Origin: Enterocloster clostridioformis
Lineage (GTDB): Bacteria > Bacillota > Clostridia > Lachnospirales > Lachnospiraceae
Length of the DNA: 64,000 nucleotides
Reading direction: 5' to 3'
Assembly (NCBI RefSeq): GCF_020297485.1
Contig: NZ_JAIWZC010000001.1
Location: 3,348,001 to 3,412,000, forward strand
Shown here: one piece after another, positions 17,768 through 26,319 of the stretch
Position numbering within the stretch: position 1 is the first letter of the stretch
Layout of the letters: each line of letters starts with the position of its first letter
Translations under genes and position numbers: made by a program
Notes under the pieces: generated by a model
The model's database searches: none
Seen by the model: the letters and a program-made list of their open reading frames with translations, nothing else
What the model was told of the DNA's origin: nothing

Positions 17768-18386
17768 AATAATATCTGACCTCCATGATTCCTTTCATTC
17801 CCTGATACGTCCCCTGTCCGCCCTCTCCGCTCTCATACACAGCTTCCACATCCAGAAAGCTTACCAGAACACTTTTCTGTTCCCTGTATATTTCATCGGA
17901 AAATGTCATCACACCCTTTGCGTCCGGACATTCTATTTCCATGGTAATGACTGATTCCATTACCGTACCGCCGGCCGGCCCGTTTCCCGGAGCTTCCTTA
18001 CCGCTGTCCTCGGGGTCATCCATTTCTGTGTCATAGGGAAAATCCGCCAAAACAGCCTCGCCTATACTCATGCGGCATATGCTTACCCCCGCCCTGGCTG
18101 CCATGGCCTGCAGGTTCCTATCCATAAATGTATCATCGATATTACGGTAGAAGAAATCTTCTTTATTCCTTAAATTCTCCCACTCATTTAGCTTCTGCTC
18201 CAGCTCATCATAATGGCTCAGGTAAAATTCCATGCCCGCCGCTTCCTGCTTCCGGCTTTCCATCAGCTCCCTGGACTTCTGGTATCCGGCGCGGCACGGC
18301 CAGATAAATACTTCCAGCGCCACAGCCCAGATGATGAGGGTGAACAATACGCCTATGAGAAAACGCTCCCTGCTACTGAGCTTCAT
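17751..18386 (-). CDS. pilO: PilO-like pilus alignment protein
   Basis: A single N-terminal membrane helix (FLIGVLFTLIIWAVALEVFIW) is followed by a coiled-coil segment (about residues 35-85, rich in Glu, Lys and Leu) and a C-terminal ferredoxin-like region of about 100 residues. This is the PilO/GspM plan, and the gene lies immediately after the PilM-PilN gene as in other type IV pilus operons. The family links the cytoplasmic PilM ring to the outer assembly. The frame is open to 18425, but ATG 18386 has an AGGAGG site 5 bases upstream and places the helix near the N-terminus; it overlaps the previous gene by 14 bp. The call rests on architecture and position rather than on a strong motif. 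Confidence 0.72.
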   Translation of the reverse strand: MKLSSRERFLIGVLFTLIIWAVALEVFIWPCRAGYQKSRELMESRKQEAAGMEFYLSHYDELEQKLNEWENLRNKEDFFYRNIDDTFMDRNLQAMAARAGVSICRMSIGEAVLADFPYDTEMDDPEDSGKEAPGNGPAGGTVMESVITMEIECPDAKGVMTFSDEIYREQKSVLVSFLDVEAVYESGEGGQGTYQGMKGIMEVRYYYEEIG

Positions 18387-19830
18387 CCTGTCCTCCTGTT
18401 CCCAGAGTTCCGTAAACAGTTGCATATACCCGGTACGTCTCCCTATCCTCTGCCCTCTTTTCCCACAGGCTGTGTCCTACCTGCCTGAAAACCCCTGAAT
18501 GTTCCACCCGCTCCACGTAGGCCGGTACATCCTCAGAGCGCTCCATGGACACCACCATCTGAAGGAAAGGCCCCTCACCGTCAAAGGAAATGGATTCAAT
18601 CCTCATATCCGGATCCATGGCCTCTGTAAACGCCCTGAATCCATCCATGCCCAACAGATTCTTCCCGGCTAACAGCGCCTTTGCTGTCCGGGTTTTCTCC
18701 ATGTCATGCGATATTTCTCCTATTCTTTCTTCCATCTGCATGGATTTGCGGACACGGCTCTTGTACTCGGCTCCTTCCATCGCATACTCTGTCCGGGCCA
18801 ATTCTTTCCCTGCCCTATGGTTGAGACAGGCGGCGTGAAGGGACAGGCCCGCGGCAGCCAATCCGTTGGCAAGCAGGAACAGGGCCCGGCCCCTGGTCAT
18901 AAACGGCCCGTGACCCAGAACCGAGTTCTCTCCATCCCCATAACCCAGTTCTTCCAGTTCCAGCGCCTTTTTCTTTCCCTCCAGGGAACCTGCCACACAA
19001 ACTGCCAGACATGTGGCGTCCACTGGTTCCGGCATTCTGACACAGCAGGGTATCTTGAACCTTTCGGACATATATTCCGCCGCTGCCCCGGCATCCGGAA
19101 TACAGGAGGTCATGATGACCATACAATCCGGGACAGGTATGTCCGCCTCTGTGCGGCAGTCCTGTATCAGGCCTTCCACCTGCTCCGCCATCTCCTCGCA
19201 GAGCATGTCCAATGCTTCCTCCCGCAGAAAACAGCCGGCCTTAAGTCCTGTCATGCGGCATGCCAGGCAATGTCCGCCTGACAATACATAAAAGCCCATG
19301 CCTCCCTGGCTCACATCCAATAAAAGCACCCGTTCTTCCCGCCAGAGTTCCCTGGCCATAAGCGCCATACAGTCAGGCAGAACCAGGACACGGCCGCATA
19401 TCATTTTCCCGTCCTCCAGCGCTTTCTTATACGCATCCAGACTGCGCTGTTCCATATAGTAAGCGGTAACAGCAGCCTTTGTCCTGCCGGCTTTAGCCCT
19501 CAGATCCAGGGCCACCGCATGATTTCCAAAGCCTGCGTCCAGCAGGGACATCTCATTGACTGCCATTCTTTTCATAGCGTTCTTCCCCGCCTTTGGAATG
19601 GTGAAGCCCATCATCTTCACATCCCGTCCAACGATCAGATTGACCCGCTTTCCTTCCATGCCGTGTTTTTCAGCCAGACGCGTCAGGGCCGATACCACAT
19701 CAGGCACCGGCTCCACGAATTCCCACTCCACTATTTCCAGGCGGCGGTGGCTGCCGGAACCCGGACACCGTTTAAACCTGCCGCGGACATACCATATCCT
19801 GTCCTCTTCCAAACATATGTAATATTTCAT
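18373..19830 (-). CDS. PilM-PilN fusion protein of the pilus alignment complex
   Basis: Residues 1-300 look like PilM, the cytoplasmic actin-like partner: an N-terminal strand-rich segment, a nucleotide-loop-like LLLDVSQGGMGFYVLSGG at 169-186, and a long central domain. A membrane helix follows at about 315-336 (ALFLLANGLAAAGLSLHAA), then a coiled coil and a globular end (SFDGEGPFLQMVVSME), which is the PilN plan. PilM and PilN are normally separate genes, and PilM normally recruits PilN through the short PilN tail, so a fusion would make the link covalent. It lies between pilC and pilO as expected. Length 485 aa matches the sum of the two parts. Confidence 0.75.
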   Translation of the reverse strand: MKYYICLEEDRIWYVRGRFKRCPGSGSHRRLEIVEWEFVEPVPDVVSALTRLAEKHGMEGKRVNLIVGRDVKMMGFTIPKAGKNAMKRMAVNEMSLLDAGFGNHAVALDLRAKAGRTKAAVTAYYMEQRSLDAYKKALEDGKMICGRVLVLPDCMALMARELWREERVLLLDVSQGGMGFYVLSGGHCLACRMTGLKAGCFLREEALDMLCEEMAEQVEGLIQDCRTEADIPVPDCMVIMTSCIPDAGAAAEYMSERFKIPCCVRMPEPVDATCLAVCVAGSLEGKKKALELEELGYGDGENSVLGHGPFMTRGRALFLLANGLAAAGLSLHAACLNHRAGKELARTEYAMEGAEYKSRVRKSMQMEERIGEISHDMEKTRTAKALLAGKNLLGMDGFRAFTEAMDPDMRIESISFDGEGPFLQMVVSMERSEDVPAYVERVEHSGVFRQVGHSLWEKRAEDRETYRVYATVYGTLGTGGQDEAQ

Positions 19831-19840
19831 TTTTTACCTC

Positions 19841-21031
19841 TTACAGCATCGACGAGTACATGTTAAAAACAGGCATCATGATGGCCATGACCACACTTCC
19901 CACCACCAGGGCAAGTATGAGAATCATGGCCGGCTCCAGAAGCGCAATCATCTGGTTGACCGCTCTGGCTGCCTCCTTTTCATAAAAGCTTCCCGCATCC
20001 TCCAGCACCATATCCAACGCACCGGATTCCTCTCCCGCTGCCACCATAGAGATGAGCACCGGCTGGAACAAATCCTGCTCCTCCAACGCCTGCGACAGCA
20101 TCACGCCTCCTTTTAATCTCTCCGCGGCCTGGGCCAGCCCCTTCTCCACATATGAGTTTCCCATCACCCGGCCCACCGTGTGCATGGCATCCAGAATTCC
20201 AATCCCGCTTCCGTAGAGCACGGCAAAGGCAGATGCAAAACGGGATGTATATACGGTTCTTAAAAGTTTTCCTATGATTGGAGTATACAGTACAGCCCGG
20301 TCTGCCTGCAACCGGACGGAAGGACATTTTAGAATCCCCTTGAACAGGGCCATCAGTATCAGAATAAGCATAATGTAAAGAAACCCGTGGCTGCGGAGGC
20401 TGAAACTGAGCCTCATCATCATCCGGGTAATCCAGGGCAGTTCCTGCTCCTGCAGCATGGAGGCAAACTGCGGAAGAACCATGGTCAGCATAAATACAGC
20501 CGCCATCACGGTAATGGAAAACAATATGACCGGATAGGTCATGACCGCCCGCACCTTGCCATTTAACTCTTCCTCCCGGCCGTAGTACTCCGCCATCTTA
20601 TGAAGCAGTTCATCCAGCCTTCCGCTGGACTCGCCCGTGCGCGTCATATAAATCAGCAGGTTAGGGAATACTCCCTTCATCTCTTCCATGGCTTCTGACA
20701 ACGTACGCCCCTTATGAATGCTCTCCCTTAATCCGGCAAGGGCTGCTTTAAGAGTCTTATCCCTGGCAGACCCGGCACTCACTTCCAGGGCCCTGGACAG
20801 AGATACACCGGCTGTCAGCATGGCTGCTATCTGCCTGCACAGCAGCGGAAGCTGTTTCTGGTTCAATTTTGCCGGACACGCTGCGGGCGTCCTCTCCTGG
20901 GAACTGTATTCATAGCAATAGAGTCCCTGGGATTTCAGTATGACAAAAAGAGCCCTGCCGCTGTCTGCCTTCTCGGTTCCACAGTGAACTCTGCCATCTT
21001 CACTTTTCGCCTTGTATCTGTAACGCGGCAT
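19841..21031 (-). CDS. pilC: Type IV pilus inner-membrane platform protein PilC (GspF)
   Basis: PilC is the membrane platform rotated or moved by PilB. The 396-aa sequence has the duplicated T2SSF domains, each ending in membrane helices: MLTAGVSLSRALEV and SGRLDELLHKMAEYYGREEELN in the first, and the parallel GSGIGILDAM and SGALDMVLEDAGSFYEKEA in the second, with the hydrophobic end LEPAMILILALVVGSVVMAI. These are textbook GspF features. It is the first gene of the minus-strand pilus unit and is separated from DUF4250 upstream by a terminator, so its promoter should lie near 21040-21070. Confidence 0.94.
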   Translation of the reverse strand: MPRYRYKAKSEDGRVHCGTEKADSGRALFVILKSQGLYCYEYSSQERTPAACPAKLNQKQLPLLCRQIAAMLTAGVSLSRALEVSAGSARDKTLKAALAGLRESIHKGRTLSEAMEEMKGVFPNLLIYMTRTGESSGRLDELLHKMAEYYGREEELNGKVRAVMTYPVILFSITVMAAVFMLTMVLPQFASMLQEQELPWITRMMMRLSFSLRSHGFLYIMLILILMALFKGILKCPSVRLQADRAVLYTPIIGKLLRTVYTSRFASAFAVLYGSGIGILDAMHTVGRVMGNSYVEKGLAQAAERLKGGVMLSQALEEQDLFQPVLISMVAAGEESGALDMVLEDAGSFYEKEAARAVNQMIALLEPAMILILALVVGSVVMAIMMPVFNMYSSML

Positions 21032-21067
21032 GGCTCCCTTCCCCTTTCCATAACGGATTCATATGTA

Positions 21068-21106
21068 CAAAACCGGCTTTATCTGATATAAGTCAGACAA
21101 AGCCGG
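21068..21106 (-). terminator. Terminator between DUF4250 gene and pilC
   Basis: CCGGCTTT/AAAGCCGG plus an inner TCTGA/TCAGA stem with a 6-base loop (21073-21106) is followed on the minus strand by TTTTGT. It ends the short DUF4250 transcript. Confidence 0.75.
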
Positions 21107-21132
21107 CCGCAAAACACTTATATATGATTTTC

Positions 21133-21312
21133 TTAACGGAAACTATTCTGAGCCGGCTCATATTGGTAGCCAATACCAGACAGTACAGATATAATCCTGG
21201 ACTTATCCGCATCCAATGCCTGGCACATCTCGTCCAGAGAGCTATAATTGTCACGGAGCTGTGTGTTTACATAACTCAGCAAAATAACCGGGTCTTTTGG
21301 AATGGTACTCAC
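21133..21312 (-). CDS. DUF4250-family microprotein
   Basis: A 59-residue ORF starting at GTG: it begins MSTIPKDPVILLSYVNTQLR and ends PAQNSFR. The pattern IPKDPVxLLSxVNTxLRDxYxSLDxLC, followed by a short helix-turn-helix-like segment and IGYxY, matches the DUF4250 family found across Clostridia, whose function is unknown. An AGG-type ribosome site (AAGCAGGTAG) lies 6-10 bases upstream of the GTG. It is monocistronic, with a strong promoter at 21417-21445, a leader of about 100 bases and its own terminator. Possibly a small DNA- or protein-binding regulator, but nothing in the sequence proves it. Confidence 0.85.
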   Translation of the reverse strand: MSTIPKDPVILLSYVNTQLRDNYSSLDEMCQALDADKSRIISVLSGIGYQYEPAQNSFR

Positions 21313-21416
21313 AATTTCTACCTGCTTTCTATTACCTCATATTGATTCGATTAACATCAAATACCCTATATCTAGTCCTATTCCGGCTATAGGTACTCCG
21401 GCCTTCGGCAGAAACG
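21313..21416 (-). other. 5' leader of the DUF4250 transcript with local hairpins
   Basis: About 100 nt lie between the promoter and the GTG. They contain CCTATA/TATAGG pairing and repeated GCCGGA segments that could pair with one another. No known riboswitch consensus was recognised. The rest of the interval up to the clpB terminator (21446-21550) shows no gene. Confidence 0.35.
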
Positions 21417-21445
21417 ATTATATCACCTGCAAGTAACGTTTTCAA
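21417..21445 (-). promoter_or_regulatory. Sigma-A-type promoter for the DUF4250 gene
   Basis: On the minus strand, -35 TTGAAA (21440-21445) and -10 TATAAT (21417-21422) are separated by 17 bases. Near-consensus. Confidence 0.78.
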
Positions 21446-21548
21446 CATAAAGTTAGGGTATTTTCCCTACTTTTTTCGTCATCGCCGGAAGTTGATTGAA
21501 TTATATTTCTCTATTAGAAGTATTCTGAAAAATATCTCCTATTTTATG

Positions 21549-21592
21549 GAAAAAATAAGGGAAAGAACCTGTTTGCGCAGATTCCCTCCCTT
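21549..21592 (-). terminator. Strong terminator after clpB
   Basis: A 15-bp stem (21578-21592 with 21557-21571, three G-U pairs) with a 6-base loop is followed on the minus strand by ATTTTTTCC. It lies about 30 bp after the clpB stop. Confidence 0.88.
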
Positions 21593-21623
21593 ACCTGTAT
21601 CTTCATTCCATACTTATCTAACA

Positions 21624-24215
21624 TCATTCCACATAAGCAATCAGCCGTGTTTTGTCCTCATCCACATCTATGACAATGGTGCTTCCCTCACGGACTCCGT
21701 CGCCCAGTATGATTCTTGCCGCCAGGGTCTCCACATTCTTCTGGAGGTAACGCTTCAGGGGACGGGCACCGTATGCCGGGTCATATCCCTTATCCGTAAC
21801 GAATTCCTTGGCTCCCGCCGTCAGCTCCATGGTCAGCTCCCTGTCAGCCAGACGTTTATTCAGGTCAGCCACACAGAGGTCCACGATTCTTCCGATATCC
21901 TCTCTGGTCAACGGCTTAAAGAGTATGGTCTCATCCAGACGGTTTAAGAACTCCGGCCTGAAATGGGCGCGAAGCTCATTCATCACCGCGTTTTCCACCT
22001 CCGGCCTGATGTTTCCGTTCTCATCAATTCCCTCCAGCAAATACTGGGATCCGATGTTGGAGGTCAGGATAATGATGGTATTCTTAAAGTCCACGGTCCT
22101 GCCCTGGGAATCCGTGATACGTCCATCGTCCAGTACCTGTAAGAGTACGTTAAACACGTCCGGGTGGGCCTTCTCCATCTCGTCAAACAGTACCACGCTG
22201 TATGGTTTGCGTCGCACGGCCTCTGTCAGCTGTCCTCCCTCGTCATATCCCACGTATCCTGGAGGCGCTCCGATAAGACGTGACACGGAATGTTTCTCCA
22301 TGTACTCACTCATATCAATCCGCACCATGTTGGACTCGTCGTCAAACAATGCCTCTGCAAGGGCTTTGGCCAGCTCCGTCTTACCCACGCCGGTGGGCCC
22401 CAGGAACAGGAAGGATCCAATTGGCTTGGTGGGGTCCTTGATGCCTGCCTTGGAACGGATGATGGACTGGGTCACCAGCTGCACGCCTTCATCCTGGCCC
22501 ACCACACGTTTGTGAAGAACCTCATCCAGATGCAGGGTCTTGCTTCTCTCGCTCTCTGTCAGCTTGGCAACCGGGATTCCGGTCCATTTGGATACGATTC
22601 TCGCAATCTCATCCTCTGATACGCTCTCCCTCACAAGACTTAAGTCCTCATTCCGGATGCGTTCCTCTTCCGCCTGCAGCTCCTTTTGAAGCTCCGGCAG
22701 CCTGCCATACTGCAGTTCCGCCGCCTTATTCAGGTCATACTTCTGCTGTGCATCCTGAATCTCCCTGTTTACGCTCTCTATCTCTTCCCTGAGGGCGGAG
22801 AGGCGGTCCACACTGGCCTTCTCATTCTCCCACTGGGCCTTTTTTGACGCAAACTCATCGTGAAGCTCTGCCAGCTCCTTCTGGAGGTCAGCCAGACGGT
22901 CCTGGCTCAGACGGTCTGTTTCCTTCTTAAGGGCTGCTTCTTCTATCTCCATCTGCATGATTTTCCTGGACATTTCATCCAGCTCCGCAGGCATGGTATC
23001 CATCTCTGTCTTAATCATGGCGCAGGCTTCATCCACCAGGTCGATGGCCTTATCCGGCAGGAAACGGTCGGTAATATACCGGTCGGACAAGGTGGCAGCG
23101 CTCACCAGGGCAGAGTCTGTTATCTTCACCCCATGGAACACCTCATAGCGCTCCTTAAGCCCCCTCAGTATGGAGATGGTATCCTCCACCGTGGGTTCAT
23201 CCACCATCACCGGCTGGAACCTTCGCTCCAGCGCCGCGTCCTTCTCTATATACTGGCGGTACTCATTAAGGGTGGTGGCGCCGATACAGTGGAGTTCTCC
23301 CCTGGCTAACATGGGCTTTAACATATTGCCCGCGTCCATGGAGCCCTCTGTCTTGCCTGCCCCCACGATGGTATGCAGCTCATCGATGAACAGAATAATC
23401 TGCCCGTCGCTCTTTTTCACTTCTTCCAGCACAGCCTTCAGACGTTCCTCAAATTCACCTCTGTACTTGGCTCCTGCCACCAGGGCTCCCATATCCAGGG
23501 CAAAGAGCTTCTTATCCTTCAATCCGTCCGGAACATCCCCCCGCACGATTCTCTGGGCCAGACCTTCCACCACGGCTGTCTTGCCCACGCCGGGCTCACC
23601 GATGAGCACCGGGTTATTCTTCGTCTTACGTGATAAAATGCGGATAACATTACGGATCTCGCTGTCACGGCCGATTACCGGGTCCAGCTTCTGGTCCCTG
23701 GCGCGCTCCACCAGATCATATCCGTATTTGGCCAATGTGTCATACGTGGCCTCAGGATTATCGCTGACCACCCTCTGGTTGCCCCTTACAGTGGACAGGG
23801 CCTGAAGGAATGTCTCCCGGGTTATGTTATATAACTTAAATAACGCCTTAATATCCTTATTGGGATGCTTCAAAAGAGACAGGAACAAATGCTCCACGGA
23901 TACATATTCGTCACCCATGGCCTTTGCCTCGTCCTCGCCGCTTATGAGCACCTTATTCAAATCACTGCTGATGTAAAGCTGACCGCCGCCGCTTACCTTG
24001 GGCAGACGCTCCACTGCCTGCTTTGCCTCGTTGGAGAACATATCTCCCTGTATCCCCATCTTTGTAACCAGCTTAAGAATCAGGCTGTCCTCCAGGGTCA
24101 GCAGGCTGTACAGAAGGTGCTGCTCATCAATCTGCTGGTTTCCGTATTCATATGCCAGCTTCTCGCAGTTCTGGACTGCTTCCATAGACTTCTGAGTAAA
24201 TTTATTAATATTCAT
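21624..24215 (-). CDS. clpB: ATP-dependent disaggregase ClpB
   Basis: ClpB is a hexameric AAA+ machine that works with DnaK to dissolve protein aggregates. The 863-aa sequence has the N domain (residues 1-150, [18 protein letters not shown]), the first nucleotide domain with GEPGVGKT, the long ClpB middle coiled coil (about 410-520), and the second nucleotide domain with [12 protein letters not shown] and sensor [13 protein letters not shown]. The middle domain separates it from ClpC/ClpA. An AAAGGGGAATGGGCA site precedes the ATG. A consensus promoter overlapped by a CIRCE operator upstream indicates control by HrcA; no CtsR operator was noticed. Confidence 0.97.
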   Translation of the reverse strand: MNINKFTQKSMEAVQNCEKLAYEYGNQQIDEQHLLYSLLTLEDSLILKLVTKMGIQGDMFSNEAKQAVERLPKVSGGGQLYISSDLNKVLISGEDEAKAMGDEYVSVEHLFLSLLKHPNKDIKALFKLYNITRETFLQALSTVRGNQRVVSDNPEATYDTLAKYGYDLVERARDQKLDPVIGRDSEIRNVIRILSRKTKNNPVLIGEPGVGKTAVVEGLAQRIVRGDVPDGLKDKKLFALDMGALVAGAKYRGEFEERLKAVLEEVKKSDGQIILFIDELHTIVGAGKTEGSMDAGNMLKPMLARGELHCIGATTLNEYRQYIEKDAALERRFQPVMVDEPTVEDTISILRGLKERYEVFHGVKITDSALVSAATLSDRYITDRFLPDKAIDLVDEACAMIKTEMDTMPAELDEMSRKIMQMEIEEAALKKETDRLSQDRLADLQKELAELHDEFASKKAQWENEKASVDRLSALREEIESVNREIQDAQQKYDLNKAAELQYGRLPELQKELQAEEERIRNEDLSLVRESVSEDEIARIVSKWTGIPVAKLTESERSKTLHLDEVLHKRVVGQDEGVQLVTQSIIRSKAGIKDPTKPIGSFLFLGPTGVGKTELAKALAEALFDDESNMVRIDMSEYMEKHSVSRLIGAPPGYVGYDEGGQLTEAVRRKPYSVVLFDEMEKAHPDVFNVLLQVLDDGRITDSQGRTVDFKNTIIILTSNIGSQYLLEGIDENGNIRPEVENAVMNELRAHFRPEFLNRLDETILFKPLTREDIGRIVDLCVADLNKRLADRELTMELTAGAKEFVTDKGYDPAYGARPLKRYLQKNVETLAARIILGDGVREGSTIVIDVDEDKTRLIAYVE

Positions 24216-24321
24216 TGCCCATTCCCCTTTCTTCTCTGCCGCCTCTGACCAGAATGCCTGTGTGATTCCTCCGGGAGCAGCGGCTTACGGAATTGTGCTT
24301 TGTCATCTTTGTTCTAGTCGT

Positions 24322-24350
24322 ACTATAACACATGTTGTTAGCACTGTCAA
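24322..24350 (-). promoter_or_regulatory. Sigma-A promoter of clpB
   Basis: Minus strand: TTGACA (24345-24350), 17-base spacer, TATAGT (24322-24327). The -35 box lies within the CIRCE operator, so HrcA binding would block polymerase. Confidence 0.88.
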
Positions 24351-24364
24351 GGGTTGAGTGCTAA
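24338..24364. promoter_or_regulatory. CIRCE operator (HrcA binding site)
   Basis: TTAGCACTG-N9-GAGTGCTAA, one mismatch (last base of the left arm) from the consensus TTAGCACTC-N9-GAGTGCTAA. Sits over the clpB promoter. Confidence 0.93.
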
Positions 24365-24373
24365 TTTTTCAAA

Positions 24374-24416
24374 TAAAAATGCCGCGGCACAGACGTCATT
24401 TATCTGTGGCCGCGGC
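24374..24416 (-). terminator. Terminator after the 277-aa lipoprotein gene
   Basis: GC-rich stem GCCGCGGCCACAGA/TCTGTGCCGCGGC (one bulged C) with a 9-base loop, followed on the minus strand by ATTTTTATT. It lies just before the CIRCE/clpB promoter. Confidence 0.87.
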
Positions 24417-24430
24417 CAGCTGCATATTTT

Positions 24431-25264
24431 TTACTTCACGCCGGTAGCTGTGATTGTCTTATCAGTAAGGGTACCCTTGTAGATAATGGTTGCGGTATCC
24501 CCTATCTTCAGTTTATCAAACATGCCTTCTTTTCCCAGGAAGGTAAACAGAGTATTCTCAGGGTCCACTGTGTCGATGACCACATAATCCGCCCCTACTT
24601 CTGCCACCTTGCCGGAAAGGGTATTGATTTTAGCATCTTCTGAATCCATGGCATCCTCAGTCACGATTTTGGTTGCCACCGGTTTGTCGGTATCGTCTTC
24701 CAGGTCCCCGTAGTAGGTCACATCCGCCTGTACGCCGGACTTGACGCCGTCCTTGGATACCTTCTGCGCAATCTTGGTGTTAAAGGTATATGTACCCTCG
24801 TCCGTGGTCAGGGTCAGTGTATTGTCATCTGCCTTCTCTATGGTTCCCGTGACAATGGCATCCTCCTCAGCGGCCGCTTCTTCTGCTGCCTCTGCCGCGG
24901 CAGATGTAACGATGTCCACTGACTTTGCCTTGGTCGTATCAGCGGAAAGCTCGCCTGCATATGCAACCTCTATCTCGTCGCCTTCCCCGATGGCATCCGC
25001 ACCTTCAATCTCGGCCTCAGATACATCAAACTTCACTTCCCTGCCTGCGTCGTCCTTGACGGTAACCACCTTATCGGCTACCTCTCCCACGAAGCCATAG
25101 AAGTACTCCAGTTCCATATCATCTTCTGCTTCTGCAGATTTCTCTGTCTCTGTCTGCGCTGCTGTCGTAGTTGGGGCCGCTGTAGTTTCTTTATTGCCGG
25201 AAGAACAAGCTGTCATCCCCAATGCAAGCGCCAGGACTGCAACCGCCAAATAGTGTCTCTTCAT
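24431..25264 (-). CDS. Lipoprotein with three repeated beta-rich modules
   Basis: A signal peptide with lipobox GMTACSS (Cys20) is followed by a Thr/Ala/Glu-rich linker and three modules of about 50 residues. Each begins with a G(F/T/K)(V/I) strand and ends in a V-x-Y-x-G-(E/D/T)-L strand: GFVGEVADKVVTVKDDAG...VAYAGEL, GTIEKADDNTLTLTTDEG...VTYYGDL and GKVAEVGADYVVIDTVD...IIYKGTL. This resembles small OB-like beta barrels, but I do not recognise a named family. A shorter paralogue lies at 54502-55137. Monocistronic, with a strong terminator. Probably a cell-surface binding protein; ligand unknown. Confidence 0.8.
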   Translation of the reverse strand: MKRHYLAVAVLALALGMTACSSGNKETTAAPTTTAAQTETEKSAEAEDDMELEYFYGFVGEVADKVVTVKDDAGREVKFDVSEAEIEGADAIGEGDEIEVAYAGELSADTTKAKSVDIVTSAAAEAAEEAAAEEDAIVTGTIEKADDNTLTLTTDEGTYTFNTKIAQKVSKDGVKSGVQADVTYYGDLEDDTDKPVATKIVTEDAMDSEDAKINTLSGKVAEVGADYVVIDTVDPENTLFTFLGKEGMFDKLKIGDTATIIYKGTLTDKTITATGVK

Positions 25265-25407
25265 AATAATCTCCTCTTTTCTAAATCATGCTATGTCATA
25301 TGATACGCCGGGACGGGCAGCATATTCCCCCTGCTGCCGTCCACGTTACATATTACTACGAAAAACCCTATTTTACTATGTCTTTTTTTTTAATTTTTCA
25401 TAAAAGT

Positions 25408-26241
25408 TTAGATACTCCCCATTTTTTTGATGGACTCTGATACCAGTTTTTTGAAGAGGGGAGCCATTTTATCCGATGCCTCCTGGACCTCCTGGTGGGA
25501 CAGAGGCGCGTCTGTCATGCCGCAGGCCAGATTGGATATACAGGAAATACCGCATATCTTCATGCCCATGTGATTGGCCGCCACTGCCTCGCAGGCCGTA
25601 CTCATGCCCACTGCATCCCCGCCCAGTATCCTGCACATCTTTACCTCATACGGACTTTCATAGGCAGGTCCTGTGAGCTGTACATAGACCCCCTCCTGTA
25701 TCCTGATTCCCAGCTCAAGGGCAGTGGAACGGATGATGTCCCTCAGGTCCTCATCGTATATGTGGCTCATATCCGGGAACCTTGGTCCCAGCTCCTCCAG
25801 ATTCGGCCCGATAAGGGGCGAGGGGACAAAACAGGATATCTGGTCCTTAATGAGCATGAAATCCCCTGCCCCATAATCATAATTCACTCCGCCCGCAGCA
25901 TTGGTCAGAAAGAGGATTTTTGCCCCCATAAGCTTCATCAGGCGGGCAGGGAGGACCACATCTGACATGGGATAGCCCTCATAATAATGGACCCGTCCCT
26001 GCATCAGCACTGCCGGAACCCCATTTATGCGGGCAAACACAAACCTGCCCTTATGGCCGGGTACCGTGGATACGGGAAATCCCTCTATATCACGGTAATC
26101 AATGGTTCCCTGGATTTCCAGCTGCTCTGCATAGTCGCCAAGGCCGGACCCCAGCACCAGTGCCACCTTAGGTTCAAAGGGAATCTCATCCTTTATACTG
26201 TCGTAGCAGTTTCTCAGCTTGTCATACACAGGATTTGTCAT
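25408..26241 (-). CDS. punA: Purine nucleoside phosphorylase (trimeric type)
   Basis: The enzyme cleaves purine nucleosides with phosphate to the free base and (deoxy)ribose-1-phosphate. Motifs include the phosphate loop LVLGSGLGDYAE, the substrate segments VPGHKGRFVFARINGVPAV and MQGRVHYYEGYPMSDV, LTNAAGGVNYDYGAGDFM, and CGISCISNLACGM near the end. Length 277 aa is typical of the PNP/MTAP trimeric family. GAAAGGAGAACAGAT precedes the ATG. A candidate promoter overlaps the end of the upstream gene. Confidence 0.94.
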   Translation of the reverse strand: MTNPVYDKLRNCYDSIKDEIPFEPKVALVLGSGLGDYAEQLEIQGTIDYRDIEGFPVSTVPGHKGRFVFARINGVPAVLMQGRVHYYEGYPMSDVVLPARLMKLMGAKILFLTNAAGGVNYDYGAGDFMLIKDQISCFVPSPLIGPNLEELGPRFPDMSHIYDEDLRDIIRSTALELGIRIQEGVYVQLTGPAYESPYEVKMCRILGGDAVGMSTACEAVAANHMGMKICGISCISNLACGMTDAPLSHQEVQEASDKMAPLFKKLVSESIKKMGSI

Positions 26242-26289
26242 ATCTGTTCTCCTTTCTTACGGAAGGCTTACCCCTCCTTTATTATGTGA

Positions 26290-26319
26290 AGTATATCATA
26301 CCTGAGCCACAGGGCTCAA
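26290..26319 (-). promoter_or_regulatory. Candidate promoter for punA
   Basis: Minus strand TTGAGC (26314-26319), 18-base spacer, TATACT (26290-26295). It overlaps the stop codon of the upstream gene. Confidence 0.5.

Noticed and set aside
25295..25345. GACGG-CAGCA hairpin between punA and the lipoprotein gene as a terminator
   Set aside because: A stem exists but no T-run follows on either strand; left unassigned.
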